Shown: positions 16,595 through 26,500 of the stretch, one piece after another
How positions within the stretch are numbered: position 1 is the stretch's first letter
Layout: each line of letters begins with the position of its first letter
Assembly (NCBI GenBank): GCA_023436115.1
Contig: JAEZKQ010000003.1
Coordinates: 1-64,000, forward strand
Origin: Bacillota bacterium
GTDB taxonomy: Bacteria > Bacillota > Clostridia > Christensenellales > SZUA-584
Length of the DNA: 64,000 bases
Direction of reading: 5' to 3'
Made by a program: the position numbers and the translations under genes
The notes under the pieces: generated by a model
The model's database searches: none
The model's input: the letters and a program-made list of their open reading frames with translations, nothing else
Told to the model about the DNA's origin: nothing

Positions 16595-17653
16595 ATGAAG
16601 AAAACTGTCATTGTGCTCATCGTCGTTGTGCTGATGGTATCCGCTCTGCTGGGCGGCTGCGCCGGCCAATCTGACGGCACGGAAAAAGTGACGCTCAACG
16701 TCCTGAACTGGGGCGATTATATGGAAGACTCGCTGATCACCACGTTTGAACAGCAGTACGACTGGATCGATATCAACTATGTGACCGTTCCTTCCAACGA
16801 AGAGATGTATGCCATCGTGACCACGGAAGGCTCGGATTTTGACCTGCTTTTCCCGTCCGACTATATGGTGGAGCGTCTGATCAACGAAGACATGCTTGCG
16901 CCCATCAACTACGACAATATCCCCAACGCAAAATATTTGGCCGATTTTAATCTGGCGCAGTCTTATGACGAAGGCAACGTTCATTCCGTGCCGTATACAT
17001 GGGGCACGGTGGGCATACTCTATAACAAGAAGATGGTGGAAGAGCCTAAGAGCTGGGATGTGCTTTGGGACGAGCAATACGCCGGGAAGATCTATATGTA
17101 CGACAGCATGAGAGACTCCATTGCTGTCTCACTGCTATACTTAGGCTACGATATCAACACAAGAAGTGACGCGGAGCTGGCTGAAGCGGTGGAAGCGCTC
17201 AAGACGCAAAAGCCCCTTGTTCAAAGCTACGGCGGCGATGAAATGCGCGACAGCATGATCAACGGCAGCGGCGCATATTGCGTGACCTACTCGGGCGACG
17301 CGGTGTTCTCCATGATGGAAAGTGAGGATTTAGGCTATGCGGTGCCGGAAGAAGGCTCGAACCTGTGGTTCGACTGCATGGTGATACCCAAGAACAGCCA
17401 GCATGCGGAAGCTGCGGAAACATTCATCAACTTCCTGCTGGACCCCGCAAACGCAACGCTCAACATCGAATACATCGGCTATTCCACGCCCAACACCGAG
17501 GTGCTTAAAAACATCGACGAATGGTATGTGAACAACAACGCGTTTAACCCGGCTGACGATGTGGTGAAGCGCTGCACCGTTTACCACGACCTTGGCGAGT
17601 TCGAATCCAAATACGCCGAAGCTTGGCAGGAGGTCAAGTGGTACACACCGTGA
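16595..17653 (+). CDS. potD: Spermidine/putrescine-binding lipoprotein PotD
   Basis: 352 residues. The signal ends in lipobox LLGGC (Cys at about residue 22), followed by the mature start TLNVLNWGDYMEDSLITTFEQQY of polyamine-binding proteins. Conserved SDYMVERLI, VPYTWGTVGILYNKK and YSGDAVFSMM blocks line the ligand cleft. It delivers substrate to PotBC. It is the last gene of the operon, after AAGGAG, and is followed by a terminator. Confidence 0.95.
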   Translation: MKKTVIVLIVVVLMVSALLGGCAGQSDGTEKVTLNVLNWGDYMEDSLITTFEQQYDWIDINYVTVPSNEEMYAIVTTEGSDFDLLFPSDYMVERLINEDMLAPINYDNIPNAKYLADFNLAQSYDEGNVHSVPYTWGTVGILYNKKMVEEPKSWDVLWDEQYAGKIYMYDSMRDSIAVSLLYLGYDINTRSDAELAEAVEALKTQKPLVQSYGGDEMRDSMINGSGAYCVTYSGDAVFSMMESEDLGYAVPEEGSNLWFDCMVIPKNSQHAEAAETFINFLLDPANATLNIEYIGYSTPNTEVLKNIDEWYVNNNAFNPADDVVKRCTVYHDLGEFESKYAEAWQEVKWYTP

Positions 17654-17692
17654 TGTAATTCCCAAAGCATATTAGTAACATTGTAAAAAGAT

Positions 17693-17731
17693 GCCCCGCT
17701 TGCGCTATAGCGAAGTCAGCGGGGCGTTTTT
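17693..17731 (+). terminator. Terminator after potD
   Basis: GCCCCGCT pairs with AGCGGGGC, followed by GTTTTTG. It closes the pot operon. Confidence 0.9.
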
Positions 17732-17867
17732 GTATTGAAAAGCATGAAAGGTTTTTATTTTGAGTTATCGTCATTATACGAATCATTTGGCCTGTTTCTT
17801 GCGGCTTGACAATCTGTTTTTTGACAATATAGCATTGACTTTTTATGACGAATAATGGTAAAACAAT

Positions 17868-18041
17868 ATGACGCTCTTTATCGCACTGCTGCGCGGAATC
17901 AGCGTGGGCGGCAAAAATATGTTCAAAGTGGCTATACGCAAACTACCCGGTCATCTGACAAAGCCGGATGAAGCCGCCACCGTGCGCAACTGGAAGACGC
18001 TCGCCCATCCGGGCCAATTGGCGGCCGAGATGTGGGTTTAG
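17868..18041 (+). pseudogene. DUF1697 remnant with internal deletion
   Basis: A 57-codon frame begins MTLFIALLRGISVGGKN, the family start of DUF1697. It jumps to TVRNWKTL, a motif normally located about 80 residues later, and then ends. Family members are about 180 residues long, so most of the middle and C-terminus are gone. A TTGACT..TAAAAC promoter-like sequence still precedes it. Confidence 0.7.
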
Positions 18042-18107
18042 CGCCCCGCTTTAGTTCGAGGCTCGGTCATCGTTCTATATATTCTATTTTATCATTCGGA
18101 GGTCTCT

Positions 18108-18755
18108 ATGAAGGTTATCGCGATCAACGCAAGCCCGCGAAAAAACGCCAACACTGCCACGATGCTTACTCATGCCCTGGAGGGCGCCGCATCTGAAGGC
18201 GCGCAGACAAAGCTCATCCATCTTTATGATATTGATTTTAAGGGCTGCATAAGCTGCTTTGCGTGCAAGCAAAAGGACTCCAAGAGCTATTTAAGATGCG
18301 CCGTGAACGACGGTCTGCAAAGCGTTCTGCGAGAGATCGAGGAAGCGGACGCACTGCTGCTCGGCTCCCCCATCTACTATAGCTGTGTGACGGGGGAAAT
18401 GCGCAGCTTCTTGGAGCGGCTGATATTTCAGTGCCTTATCTATGATGCCAACTACACCAATGATTTTGTGAAGAAGATGCCCACCGCTTTTATTTTCACG
18501 ATGAACATGCGAAACGAGTATCTGGACATGGCAGGCTACAACGTCTATTTTGAGAATATGCGAGCCGCCATGGCCCGAACGTTTGGCTCATGCGAAACAT
18601 TGCTCTCCACCGATACCTATCAGTTCGACGATTACGCAAAGTATGAGACATCGGCGTTTGACGCGCAGGATAAGGCCGAGCGGCACAAGACCGTGTTCCC
18701 GCAGGACTGCGAAAAGGCGTTTGAGCTGGGCGCGCGGCTCATAAGGCAGGCGTGA
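18108..18755 (+). CDS. Flavodoxin-fold NADPH-dependent FMN reductase
   Basis: 215 residues. The N-terminal KVIAINASPRKNANTATML is the FMN phosphate-binding loop of the flavodoxin-like reductase family. GCISCFACKQKDSK follows, a Cys cluster found in the iron-sulfur flavoprotein/multimeric reductase subgroup. LLGSPIYYSCVTGEMRSFLERL is the second flavin contact. TCGGAGG precedes the ATG. It probably reduces quinones, nitro compounds or flavin. The substrate cannot be told. Confidence 0.85.
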   Translation: MKVIAINASPRKNANTATMLTHALEGAASEGAQTKLIHLYDIDFKGCISCFACKQKDSKSYLRCAVNDGLQSVLREIEEADALLLGSPIYYSCVTGEMRSFLERLIFQCLIYDANYTNDFVKKMPTAFIFTMNMRNEYLDMAGYNVYFENMRAAMARTFGSCETLLSTDTYQFDDYAKYETSAFDAQDKAERHKTVFPQDCEKAFELGARLIRQA

Positions 18756-18772
18756 CATATCTTAGCAAAAGC

Positions 18773-18801
18773 AAAAAGTCAGCAAACCGCTGACTTTTTT
18801 T
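18773..18801. terminator. Bidirectional terminator between convergent genes
   Basis: AAAAAGTCAGC and GCTGACTTTTTTT enclose AAACC. It sits between the flavin reductase (plus) and the ABC-2 permease (minus). Confidence 0.85.
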
Positions 18802-18823
18802 ATAGCGAGATTATTTTCCAAAC

Positions 18824-19681
18824 TTATAAGGCCCTCTTTTTCGCCATATTCATCATCGCGAGGCCGTAGAAGAGCAGGCCGGTGACGATAAGAAACGCGA
18901 TGCTCATGAGCGGCGTGACGGTAAAGTCCCCAAACTGGTACGATACACCCATCATGCTGTTAAATCTGTCCAGCGCCTGCTGCGGCGCACCCGCAAACGA
19001 CGCGTCGATAGGCGCGCTCATCACGGTCTGACGCATCAGCGACGCCGCGTGTGAGACCGGGAAAACCTTCACAACCGTCTGCACCGCTTCGGGCAAGTTG
19101 CCGATGGGCAGATAGATGCCCGCGATAAAACCGATCAGCGTGCCGATGATCGTGCTGGCGGTGGTATAGGCGTTCTGGCTCTTAAAGAACGACACGACAA
19201 AGCACATAAGCGCCGTATTGGAGAGCGTTGCGAGCAGAATGACACCGAACACTTTCAGTGCCGCCAAAGCGCCCAGCAGCTCGCCCCCGTTTAATATCAC
19301 ATAGACTTCAGACAGCACCAGCGCCACAACGCTCATGATGACGCCGATAATAAACACACTCAAGAGATATCCCGCCGTGATGCGGCTTCTTTTAATGGGC
19401 GCGGAATAAAAATCCTTGGCGATTTTCTTTGTTTTGTCCTCCACCATGATGCCAAACGCGCCCAGTGTAGTGGTGACAGACGTGACTGCGAGCAGACCTG
19501 CGATCAGCCAGCTGTCCATGAGAAATCTGGCCCCGTCCATTTGGGGCAGTTCGCCCAGCCATACGTCGCCCAGAAATAGCGCGTACAGGCCGATGATAAT
19601 AAATACGGCAAGCAATGAAAAGAACACCGCGCTTTTGTCTCGAAAATAAAGTTTGACGTTCCGTTTAATAAATGTGCTCAT
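18824..19681 (-). CDS. ABC-2 type permease
   Basis: 285 residues, six predicted membrane helices, ABC-2/DrrB-like. A cytoplasmic N-terminus (STFIKRNVKLYFRDKSAVFFSLL) and the conserved GIMVEDKTKKIAKDFYSAPIKRSRITAGYLLS coupling segment are present. It overlaps the ATPase gene by 4 nt and forms the exporter with it. Export of a drug, lipid or peptide is possible. LytTR control suggests envelope stress or antimicrobial defence. Confidence 0.9.
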   Translation of the reverse strand: MSTFIKRNVKLYFRDKSAVFFSLLAVFIIIGLYALFLGDVWLGELPQMDGARFLMDSWLIAGLLAVTSVTTTLGAFGIMVEDKTKKIAKDFYSAPIKRSRITAGYLLSVFIIGVIMSVVALVLSEVYVILNGGELLGALAALKVFGVILLATLSNTALMCFVVSFFKSQNAYTTASTIIGTLIGFIAGIYLPIGNLPEAVQTVVKVFPVSHAASLMRQTVMSAPIDASFAGAPQQALDRFNSMMGVSYQFGDFTVTPLMSIAFLIVTGLLFYGLAMMNMAKKRAL

Positions 19682-20592
19682 TCTCTTAACTCCTTTCCTG
19701 TGATGGCGATAAACGCATCGTCCATGGTTCCCCGAAGCACTTCAAAGCCATAAATATATGCCTTGCACCGCTCCAGCAAGGGCAGCGCCGACATGGTGTC
19801 TTGCAGCTTCACGATTATCTGGTCGGCCACCTGAGAATAGCTGCAGCCCGCTTCATCGAGCACATCACGCAACCGTTGCTCATCCTTGCAGACCAGCCGC
19901 AGCAGATCGTTCGCGAACTGCATTTTGAGCTCGGCGGGTGTTCCCTTGGCCACAATACTGCCGTGATCGATCACGATCACATAGTCGGAGTGGGCGGCTT
20001 CCTCCATGTAATGCGTGGTTAAAAACACTGTCATGCCTGTTTTTTCTTTGAGCTCTTGAATCATGTTCCAGACGCTTTTGCGCGTTTGCGGATCAAGCCC
20101 TGTTGTGGGCTCATCAAGGAAGAGTATTTTGGGTGTGTGTATCAGCGCCCGCGCGATATCCGCCCTGCGCCGCTGGCCGCCCGAGAGCTTGCCGTAGGGG
20201 CGGTCTATAAAGCCCATGACATCTGTCGCGACTGCCGCGCTTCGCACCGCCTGCTCTATCTTGATTTTGTCCTTAAAATAAAAACCCGCCCTAATGCGCA
20301 GGTTCTCCCCTACCGTGAGCAGCGAATCCAGCACGCTGTCCTGAAACACCACGCCGATGCTGTGCCTGATGGCTTCATCCTCCTGGCCCATCTTGTACGC
20401 ATCTACCGTCACGTCGCCCTCATCGAAGGCCAGCAGGGTACAGAGTATGTCGATGGTGGTGGATTTGCCCGCGCCATTCGGGCCTAAAAACGAAAACAGC
20501 TTTCCTTGCTCCACATAAAAATCAATCCCCTTCACTGCCTGCACATCGCCGTAGGATTTCTTTAAGTTTTTCACCTCAATGATCTTTTTCAT
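19678..20592 (-). CDS. ABC transporter ATP-binding protein (DrrA/CcmA type)
   Basis: 304 residues. Walker A is GPNGAGKSTTIDIL, signature LSGGQRRRADIARALIH, Walker B ILFLDEPTTGLDPQTRK, and switch TTHYMEEAA. A C-terminal domain of about 80 residues is typical of DrrA-type ATPases. AAAGGAG precedes the ATG. It is first in a two-gene operon. A roughly 170-nt structured leader with its own terminator lies upstream. Confidence 0.93.
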   Translation of the reverse strand: MKKIIEVKNLKKSYGDVQAVKGIDFYVEQGKLFSFLGPNGAGKSTTIDILCTLLAFDEGDVTVDAYKMGQEDEAIRHSIGVVFQDSVLDSLLTVGENLRIRAGFYFKDKIKIEQAVRSAAVATDVMGFIDRPYGKLSGGQRRRADIARALIHTPKILFLDEPTTGLDPQTRKSVWNMIQELKEKTGMTVFLTTHYMEEAAHSDYVIVIDHGSIVAKGTPAELKMQFANDLLRLVCKDEQRLRDVLDEAGCSYSQVADQIIVKLQDTMSALPLLERCKAYIYGFEVLRGTMDDAFIAITGKELRE

Positions 20593-20674
20593 ATTTCAAA
20601 TCTCCTTTCGGCCACGATAACATCCAGGACACTTCCGCACAATATGTCGGAGATCAAGATGCAAATAGATGCCG

Positions 20675-20860
20675 TAAGATGCAAAAAAGCAGCGGTGAGT
20701 TGCTTATCACCGCCGCTTAAGCTTGGCGAAAAGCCTTCGGCCTTCCCCCAGATTATCGGTTTCGTCTGCTTCGGCTTGCTCCTCGCCATGCCCGAAACTG
20801 CGCAAAACCACAAGGTGTGGGCTTCGGTGGGTATCACCCGTCTTGCCCCTACGGATTATA
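20675..20860 (-). promoter_or_regulatory. Unassigned structured leader RNA with promoter and terminator
   Basis: On the minus strand TATAAT (20860-20855, weak -35) starts a transcript of about 170 nt. It ends in a strong intrinsic terminator (AGCGGCGGTGA / TCACCGCTGCT then TTTTTT, about 20685-20717), roughly 90 nt before the ABC ATPase gene. Within it are several possible helices: GGGTGATACCC, CCACACCTTGTGG, GGTTTTGC..GCAGACGAAACC enclosing TTCGGGC..GCCGAA, and AAGGCCGAAGGCTT. It does not match the consensus of the riboswitch classes I could recall. Regulatory function is inferred. Confidence 0.6.
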
Positions 20861-20922
20861 ATACTTCTCTTAAAATGATATTGAATTTCATTTACCGCTG
20901 CTTTGCAATATAGAAAGCTGAT

Positions 20923-21357
20923 TCAGCCGGTATTCTTGTGTTTGTATTCAGCAAGCCTTTCGTTAAGCATACTTGCCACTTTTTCATCCCGTTTATACGT
21001 AAAATAACAAACAACCACGTATACAAGCGCGAACATCGCAATAAATATGACAGGCTGAACGATATTCCGCCAATCAATCCAGTTCCAGTGGTATGTAAAG
21101 AACAAGAGAAGCACAATCAGTATACATAGGTGAATGATCTGCCTTGTCAGCATTTGTTTCTTCATGAGCTCTTTTTTGGAGTAGAATACAAAGCCCGGCA
21201 GCGTGCAGAAAAACGAGAGCGCCGCAACCTGCCATAGCAGTTCTATGCCGAACCGAACATCTTGATAGAAGATCGTACAGAAAACGGTGGCCGAAAGCGA
21301 TATACCTGCGGTAATCAATAAAAAATCCAGCAGCATTTCCTTAAGCTTTATTATCAC
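20923..21357 (-). CDS. DUF3021-like membrane protein
   Basis: 144 residues with four predicted transmembrane helices (about 8-28, 40-58, 74-92 and 100-118) and a charged cytoplasmic tail (KRDEKVASMLNERLAEYKHKNTG). Size, topology and position immediately after a LytTR gene match the DUF3021 family, which commonly accompanies LytTR regulators and acts as their membrane partner. Starts 17 nt after the LytTR stop. Confidence 0.75.
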   Translation of the reverse strand: MIIKLKEMLLDFLLITAGISLSATVFCTIFYQDVRFGIELLWQVAALSFFCTLPGFVFYSKKELMKKQMLTRQIIHLCILIVLLLFFTYHWNWIDWRNIVQPVIFIAMFALVYVVVCYFTYKRDEKVASMLNERLAEYKHKNTG

Positions 21358-21373
21358 GTTGCACTCCCCTTTC

Positions 21374-21811
21374 CTACAGCATCAGCTTATTTTTTAGATC
21401 AGGCACGTACTGTCTTGATATGATCACCTTTTCCTGGTTGTCCAGCGTGGCTTCAAGACGCCCGCTGTACGCCGGGCTTAAAAATGTAATCCTTTGCAGA
21501 TTCAATATCACCGACTTGGAGACTCTTATAAAGTCGCTGCCGGCAAAAATCTCCTCGATCTCATACAGCTTGTATTTGGAATCAAAAACCTTTTGGCGGC
21601 AGCAGATAAAGACCTTGTTGTCCACCGCTTCAAAGTAATAAATCTCGTCGGGGTCAAGGCGGTGTATATCGTTTCCGTCAAGGCCGATAATTGTTTGTTT
21701 ATGCGTTTTGATATTGTTGATAAACTGCAAAAGCTCTTTGCTCATCTGCCTGCACCGGATCACAATCTGATCCTCTTCTCCAATGCCCGGCTCTTCAATG
21801 AGTATTTTCAT
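21374..21811 (-). CDS. LytTR-domain transcriptional regulator
   Basis: 145 residues. There is a short N-terminal segment without a receiver domain. From about residue 45 it is a LytTR DNA-binding domain: IHRLDPDEIYYFEAVDNKVFICC, YKLYEIEEIF, FIRVSKSVILNLQRI and VIISRQYVPDLKNKL. Such standalone LytTR proteins pair with DUF3021 and control adjacent ABC transporters. It is first in the pair. The probable target is the ABC exporter at 18824-20592. Confidence 0.9.
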   Translation of the reverse strand: MKILIEEPGIGEEDQIVIRCRQMSKELLQFINNIKTHKQTIIGLDGNDIHRLDPDEIYYFEAVDNKVFICCRQKVFDSKYKLYEIEEIFAGSDFIRVSKSVILNLQRITFLSPAYSGRLEATLDNQEKVIISRQYVPDLKNKLML

Positions 21812-21917
21812 CTCATGCGTTCCTCACAGATAAAATCAGAACCATATAACACCATGATACGTTGATACGATCATGAAATCAAGATGAATAAGTAAATGTC
21901 TTTTTAGGTTGGAACGG

Positions 21918-22439
21918 TCACCTTTTGCCTACGATGCTCTCGTAGTCAAACAGCTCATCCATTTCGGTGAGCTCGTTGACCATGAAGGCGCGGATATATT
22001 CTTTGTCTCGCGTGATGGAATGGATATAGTAGCCGTTCTTCAAATAAAAAGCCACGGCAGAGCGCATCCGGCTGGCGGTATGCAGCGCGATGGCGCGCAC
22101 CCCAAGCGTCGTACATTCTCTCTTTACCTTTTCCAGCAGCAGCCCGCCGATGCCCAGCGACTGGTACTCAGGGTCAACGGCCAGCCGCGACAGATACGCG
22201 ATATCCTGCTCCAGCACCTCAAAGCGCACCGAACCCGCCGCTTTGCCGTCTACCTCGCAAAGATAAACGTGTTTGCTTTGTATATCGCTTAATATGGCAT
22301 CGTCCGTCTCATGCAGCGCCGCCACGTTGTTCTCGCGGCGTATCTCGCGCGCGTAGTCGGTAAACGCCTTGCGCGTCACACGTTTGATATCGGCGACATC
22401 GGCATCGCCTGCCTTTTTAAATACGATACTTTCCATCAT
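21918..22439 (-). CDS. GNAT-family N-acetyltransferase
   Basis: 173 residues from ATG 22439 (M-M-E-S-I-V-F), which has AGGTG upstream. The frame continues to 22526, but that part is repeat sequence. The acetyl-CoA loop is YQSLGIGGLLLEKVKREC, followed by ALHTASRMRSAVAFYLKNGY, the usual motifs A and B. The substrate is unknown. It stands alone on the minus strand. Confidence 0.85.
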   Translation of the reverse strand: MMESIVFKKAGDADVADIKRVTRKAFTDYAREIRRENNVAALHETDDAILSDIQSKHVYLCEVDGKAAGSVRFEVLEQDIAYLSRLAVDPEYQSLGIGGLLLEKVKRECTTLGVRAIALHTASRMRSAVAFYLKNGYYIHSITRDKEYIRAFMVNELTEMDELFDYESIVGKR

Positions 22440-22449
22440 AAAACACCTA

Positions 22450-22610
22450 TCATTCATTGGAGGCTCTGCCTCCAAACCTCCGCCAAAGGAACTTATCCCT
22501 TTGGAATCCCTTTTAAAAAAGGCCATGTCTATGGCCTTTTCTCTTGTCTTTTAGTTCTATTCTTCAAGAAAAGAACGGGGAGCGCGAGGGCAGAGCCCTC
22601 GTAAAAAATC
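22450..22610. repeat. Hairpin-rich repeat region with argF terminator
   Basis: It contains GGAGGC-TCT-GCCTCC, CCAAAGG..CCTTTGG and GAGGGC-AGA-GCCCTC hairpins. It also holds a perfect terminator (AAAAGGCCAT-AGAC-ATGGCCTTTTTT on the minus strand, about 22515-22542) that closes the arginine operon. The purine-rich hairpins resemble dispersed intergenic repeats of gut Clostridia. Confidence 0.65.
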
Positions 22611-23570
22611 CTAACGGCCCATGAGCAGCGCCATAACGGCCTTCTGCGCATGCAGACGGTTCTCGGCTTCGTCAAAGACAACGCTGTGCGGCCCGTCGAT
22701 GATGTCGGCTGTGACTTCCTCGCCGCGGTGCGCGGGCAGACAGTGCAGGAATATATAATCCTTTTTGCAGTGCGCCGTCAGTGCTTCGTTCACCTGAAAA
22801 GCCGTGAAATGCTTGTATTTGTCCGAAGCGCCACTCTCCTGCCCCATGCTGGCCCATACGTCGGTATACACCGCGTCGGCATCCTGAGCGGCCTCAACGG
22901 GGTCGTGCGTGATCACAATTTCCGCGCCGCTGAGCTGTGCGGCTTCTTTCGCCGCAGTCAATACATCCGCGTCCGGCTCGAACCCCTGCGGACACCCCAC
23001 GCTGATATCAAGCCCTAATTTGGCGCAGCCCACAAGCAGCGAGTTGGCCACGTTGTTGCCATCGCCGATAAACGTCATCTTGCCCGTCAAACTGCCCTTG
23101 TGTTCGTAATACGTGAGCAGGTCGGCCAGTATCTGGCACGGATGCAGCATGTCAGTTAAGCCGTTTATGACGGGGATCGTGCCGTACTTAGCGAGATCCT
23201 CCACGTCGCTTTGCTTGAATGTGCGGATCATGATGCCGTCTACCATGCGCGAAAGCACCTGCGCCGTGTCGCTGATCGGCTCGCCGCGGCCCAGCTGAAT
23301 ATCGTTGCTGCTTAAAAACTGCGCGGTGCCGCCCAGCTGATAGATGCCCGCTTCAAACGACACACGCGTGCGCGTAGAGCTTTTGGTGAATATCATCGCC
23401 AGAATCTTGCCTGCCAGCAGTTGCGGGCGTACGCCCTCTTTGAGCTGGTTTTTGAGCGTCAGCGCAAGGCTTAAAACCTGCAATATCTCATCGCTACTAT
23501 AGTCGGAGAGGCGCAGCAGATGCTTCTGCGCGAACTCTTTTTGCGGCTTATAACTCAATAGATCAATCAT
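22611..23570 (-). CDS. argF: Ornithine carbamoyltransferase
   Basis: 319 residues. It condenses ornithine with carbamoyl phosphate to citrulline. Carbamoyl-phosphate loop SSTRTRVSFEAG, HPCQILADLLT and the ornithine-binding HCLPAHRGEEV are all intact. The frame is open to 23831, but ATG 23570 has AAAGGAG and gives the normal length. The upstream extension lies inside carB. It lies 14 nt after carB, which supplies its carbamoyl phosphate, and is the last gene of the operon. Confidence 0.96.
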   Translation of the reverse strand: MIDLLSYKPQKEFAQKHLLRLSDYSSDEILQVLSLALTLKNQLKEGVRPQLLAGKILAMIFTKSSTRTRVSFEAGIYQLGGTAQFLSSNDIQLGRGEPISDTAQVLSRMVDGIMIRTFKQSDVEDLAKYGTIPVINGLTDMLHPCQILADLLTYYEHKGSLTGKMTFIGDGNNVANSLLVGCAKLGLDISVGCPQGFEPDADVLTAAKEAAQLSGAEIVITHDPVEAAQDADAVYTDVWASMGQESGASDKYKHFTAFQVNEALTAHCKKDYIFLHCLPAHRGEEVTADIIDGPHSVVFDEAENRLHAQKAVMALLMGR

Positions 23571-23584
23571 GACGGACTCCTTTT

Positions 23585-26500
23585 CTAATATTTCAAATAA
23601 TCGCCCAAGGGGATATGATGCTCTTGGATATTGTCCGCGCTCATCACGGACAGCAGCGCCTTTAATGTATCCATCGAGGTGATGCAAGGCACGTTGAATT
23701 CCATCGCGGTACGCCTGAGTATAAACCCGAGACGGTCTAAAAGCTTGCCGCGTGTGGGCGTGTTGATCACCATGGATATTTGCCTGTCTTTGAGCGCCAT
23801 AATCACATGGTCTTTGGACACCAGCGTGCAATCCAGGCCCTGCTTGGAAAAATAATCGTATGTGTGGTCTGTGCAGGCGATGGCAAAGCCCATATCTTTC
23901 ATCTGCCGGGCAGAAGCTATCGCTTCTTTTTTGTCGCGTTCAGTGATGGAGAACAGTATGGGCAGATCGGCCCGCGGAGGCTTTACGCCGGATGCCACGA
24001 ACGCTTTTTTCAGCGCGGCGAGGTACGATTCGTCCGTGCCCATCACCTCGCCCGTGGATTTCATCTCGGGCCCTAAGAATATATCGACCGTGGTCAGCTT
24101 GGAAAATGAGAACACAGGCGCTTTGACCGTGATCAGCTTGCTCTCCTTATACAGCCCCGTTGCATAGCCCATACCGGCCAGTGTCTCGCCCATCATAATG
24201 CGCGTAGCCAGAGCCACCATGGGCACGCCCGTTACCTTGGAAAGTATGGGCACTGTGCGGCTGGCTCTGGGGTTTACCTCAAGCACATAAACCTTGCCCG
24301 TCGGGTCGATGACAAACTGTATGTTGTAAAGCCCTTTGATGCCCAGCTCCTTGCCGATGCGTATCGCGTAGTCTACGATGGTGCTCTTGGTATCGGGGCT
24401 GAGCGTCTGGGGCGGATACACCGCAAAGCTGTCTCCCGAATGCACGCCCGCGCGCTCGATATGCTCCATCACGCCCACGATCAGTGCATCGGCGCCGTCG
24501 CTAATGCCATCGATCTCCACCTCTTTGCCCATCACGTATTTATCGATCAGCACCGGATGCTCGGGCGAAATCTTGGCTGCCGCGGTCATGTAATCCTTCA
24601 GTTCCTTGGTGTTATACACGATCTCCATCGCGCGGCCGCCCAGCACATATGAAGGGCGCACCAGCACGGGGAAACCGATGCTCTCAGCGATATCCTTGGC
24701 ATCCGCGAGTGAGAACGCCGTTGCGCCCGCCGGAAGCGGTATGCCCAGCTTTTCGAGCGCCTTTAAGAAGCGGTCTCTGTCTTCCGCGCGGTCGATACCG
24801 TCCACGGAGGTTCCTAAGATTTTGACGCCCACCTTGGCCAGCGGCGCGGCCAGATTGATGGCCGTCTGTCCGCCGAACTGCACGATCACGCCCTCGGGGT
24901 TTTCGTGCTGTATCACGTCCAGCACGCATTCGCGTGTCAAAGGCTCAAAATAGAGCTTATCGGAGGTGTCAAAGTCGGTCGATACCGTTTCGGGGTTTGA
25001 GTTGATGATGATGGACTCATACCCCAGCTTTTTAAGCGCAAGTACGGAATGAACCGAGCAATAGTCAAACTCGATACCTTGCCCGATACGGATCGGACCT
25101 GAGCCCAATACAACCACTTTTTTCCGTCCGCTGTCTCGTGACTCGTCGGCTGTGTCGTAGCATGAATAATAATACGGTGTTTTGGCTTCGAACTCGCCCG
25201 CACAGGTATCCACCATTTTATATGTAGGCTTGATCGCCAGCGCGATGCGCAGCGCTTTGATGGCAGCCTCCTGCGACCCCAAAAGGTTGGCGATATAGCT
25301 GTCGCCAAAGCCGTAGCGTTTGCATTTTTTAAGCAGCGCCACCGGAAGCGTATCGATCGTGCAGCTTTTGAGCTCCCGCGCGATGTCTACGATGTTCTTT
25401 AGCTTGCTGATAAAGAACTTATCGATTCTCGTCATCTCAAATATCTGGTCGATCGTATAGCCACGGTCCAGCGCTTCGGATATCACGAATATGCGCTCGT
25501 CATCCGGATTTTTAAGGGAGTTTTCCAGTTCCTCATTTGTCCAAAGCGCGATGCTCTTCATACCCAGCTGATAATCCAGCTTTACGTCTAGACTGTCGAT
25601 GGCTTTGAGCAGCGATTCCTCGATGTTGCGACCTATCGCCATCACCTCGCCCGTCGCTTTCATCTGTGTGCCCAGTGTTCGCGTGGCGGTCACAAATTTG
25701 TCAAACGGCCAACGCGGCACCTTGGTAACCACGTAATCCAGGGCGGGTTCAAAGCAGGCGCACGTTTCTCCCGTGATGGGGTTGGTGATTTCATCGAGTC
25801 CGTATCCTACCGCGATCTTTGCGGCCGCCCTTGCGATCGGGTAGCCCGTTGCCTTGGAGGCCAGCGCGGAAGACCGGCTCACGCGCGGGTTCACCTCGAT
25901 GACCACATAATCGTAGTTGTCGGGATTGAGTGCGAACTGTATGTTGCAGCCGCCTTTGATTTTAAGCGCGCGTATGATCTTGATGGACGCGCTGCGCAGC
26001 ATCTGATATTCCTTATCGGAAAGCGTCTGTGAAGGCGCAAGCACGATACTGTCGCCCGTGTGGATGCCCACAGGGTCAAAGTTCTCCATGTTACACACCA
26101 CGATGCAGTTATCGTTGGCGTCGCGCATGACTTCATACTCGATTTCCTTATACCCCGCGACGCTCTGCTCCAGCAGCACCTGTGCGATCATAGAAAAGCT
26201 AAGCCCCTGTGCCGTGATGTTTTTGAGCTCTTCCATGTTGTAAGCGATACCGCCGCCCGTACCGCCCAGTGTGTAGGCGGGGCGGATAATGATCGGGAAA
26301 CCCGCTACCTCCGCGAACGCGACTGCCTCCGTGATAGAGCTGGCGATCACGCTGCGCGCGATCTTTTCGCCGATACGCTCCATCGTGGCTTTGAACAGCT
26401 CCCGGTCTTCGGCGAGCTTGATGGATTCAAGCGACGTTCCCAGCAGCTCAATTCCCAGCTCGTCGAGTATGCCGCTTTCGGCCAGCTCCACCGCCATGTT

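Noticed and set aside
20675..20860. T-box, TPP, cobalamin or guanidine riboswitch identity for the exporter leader
   Set aside because: None of their invariant motifs could be found by eye, so it is left unassigned.
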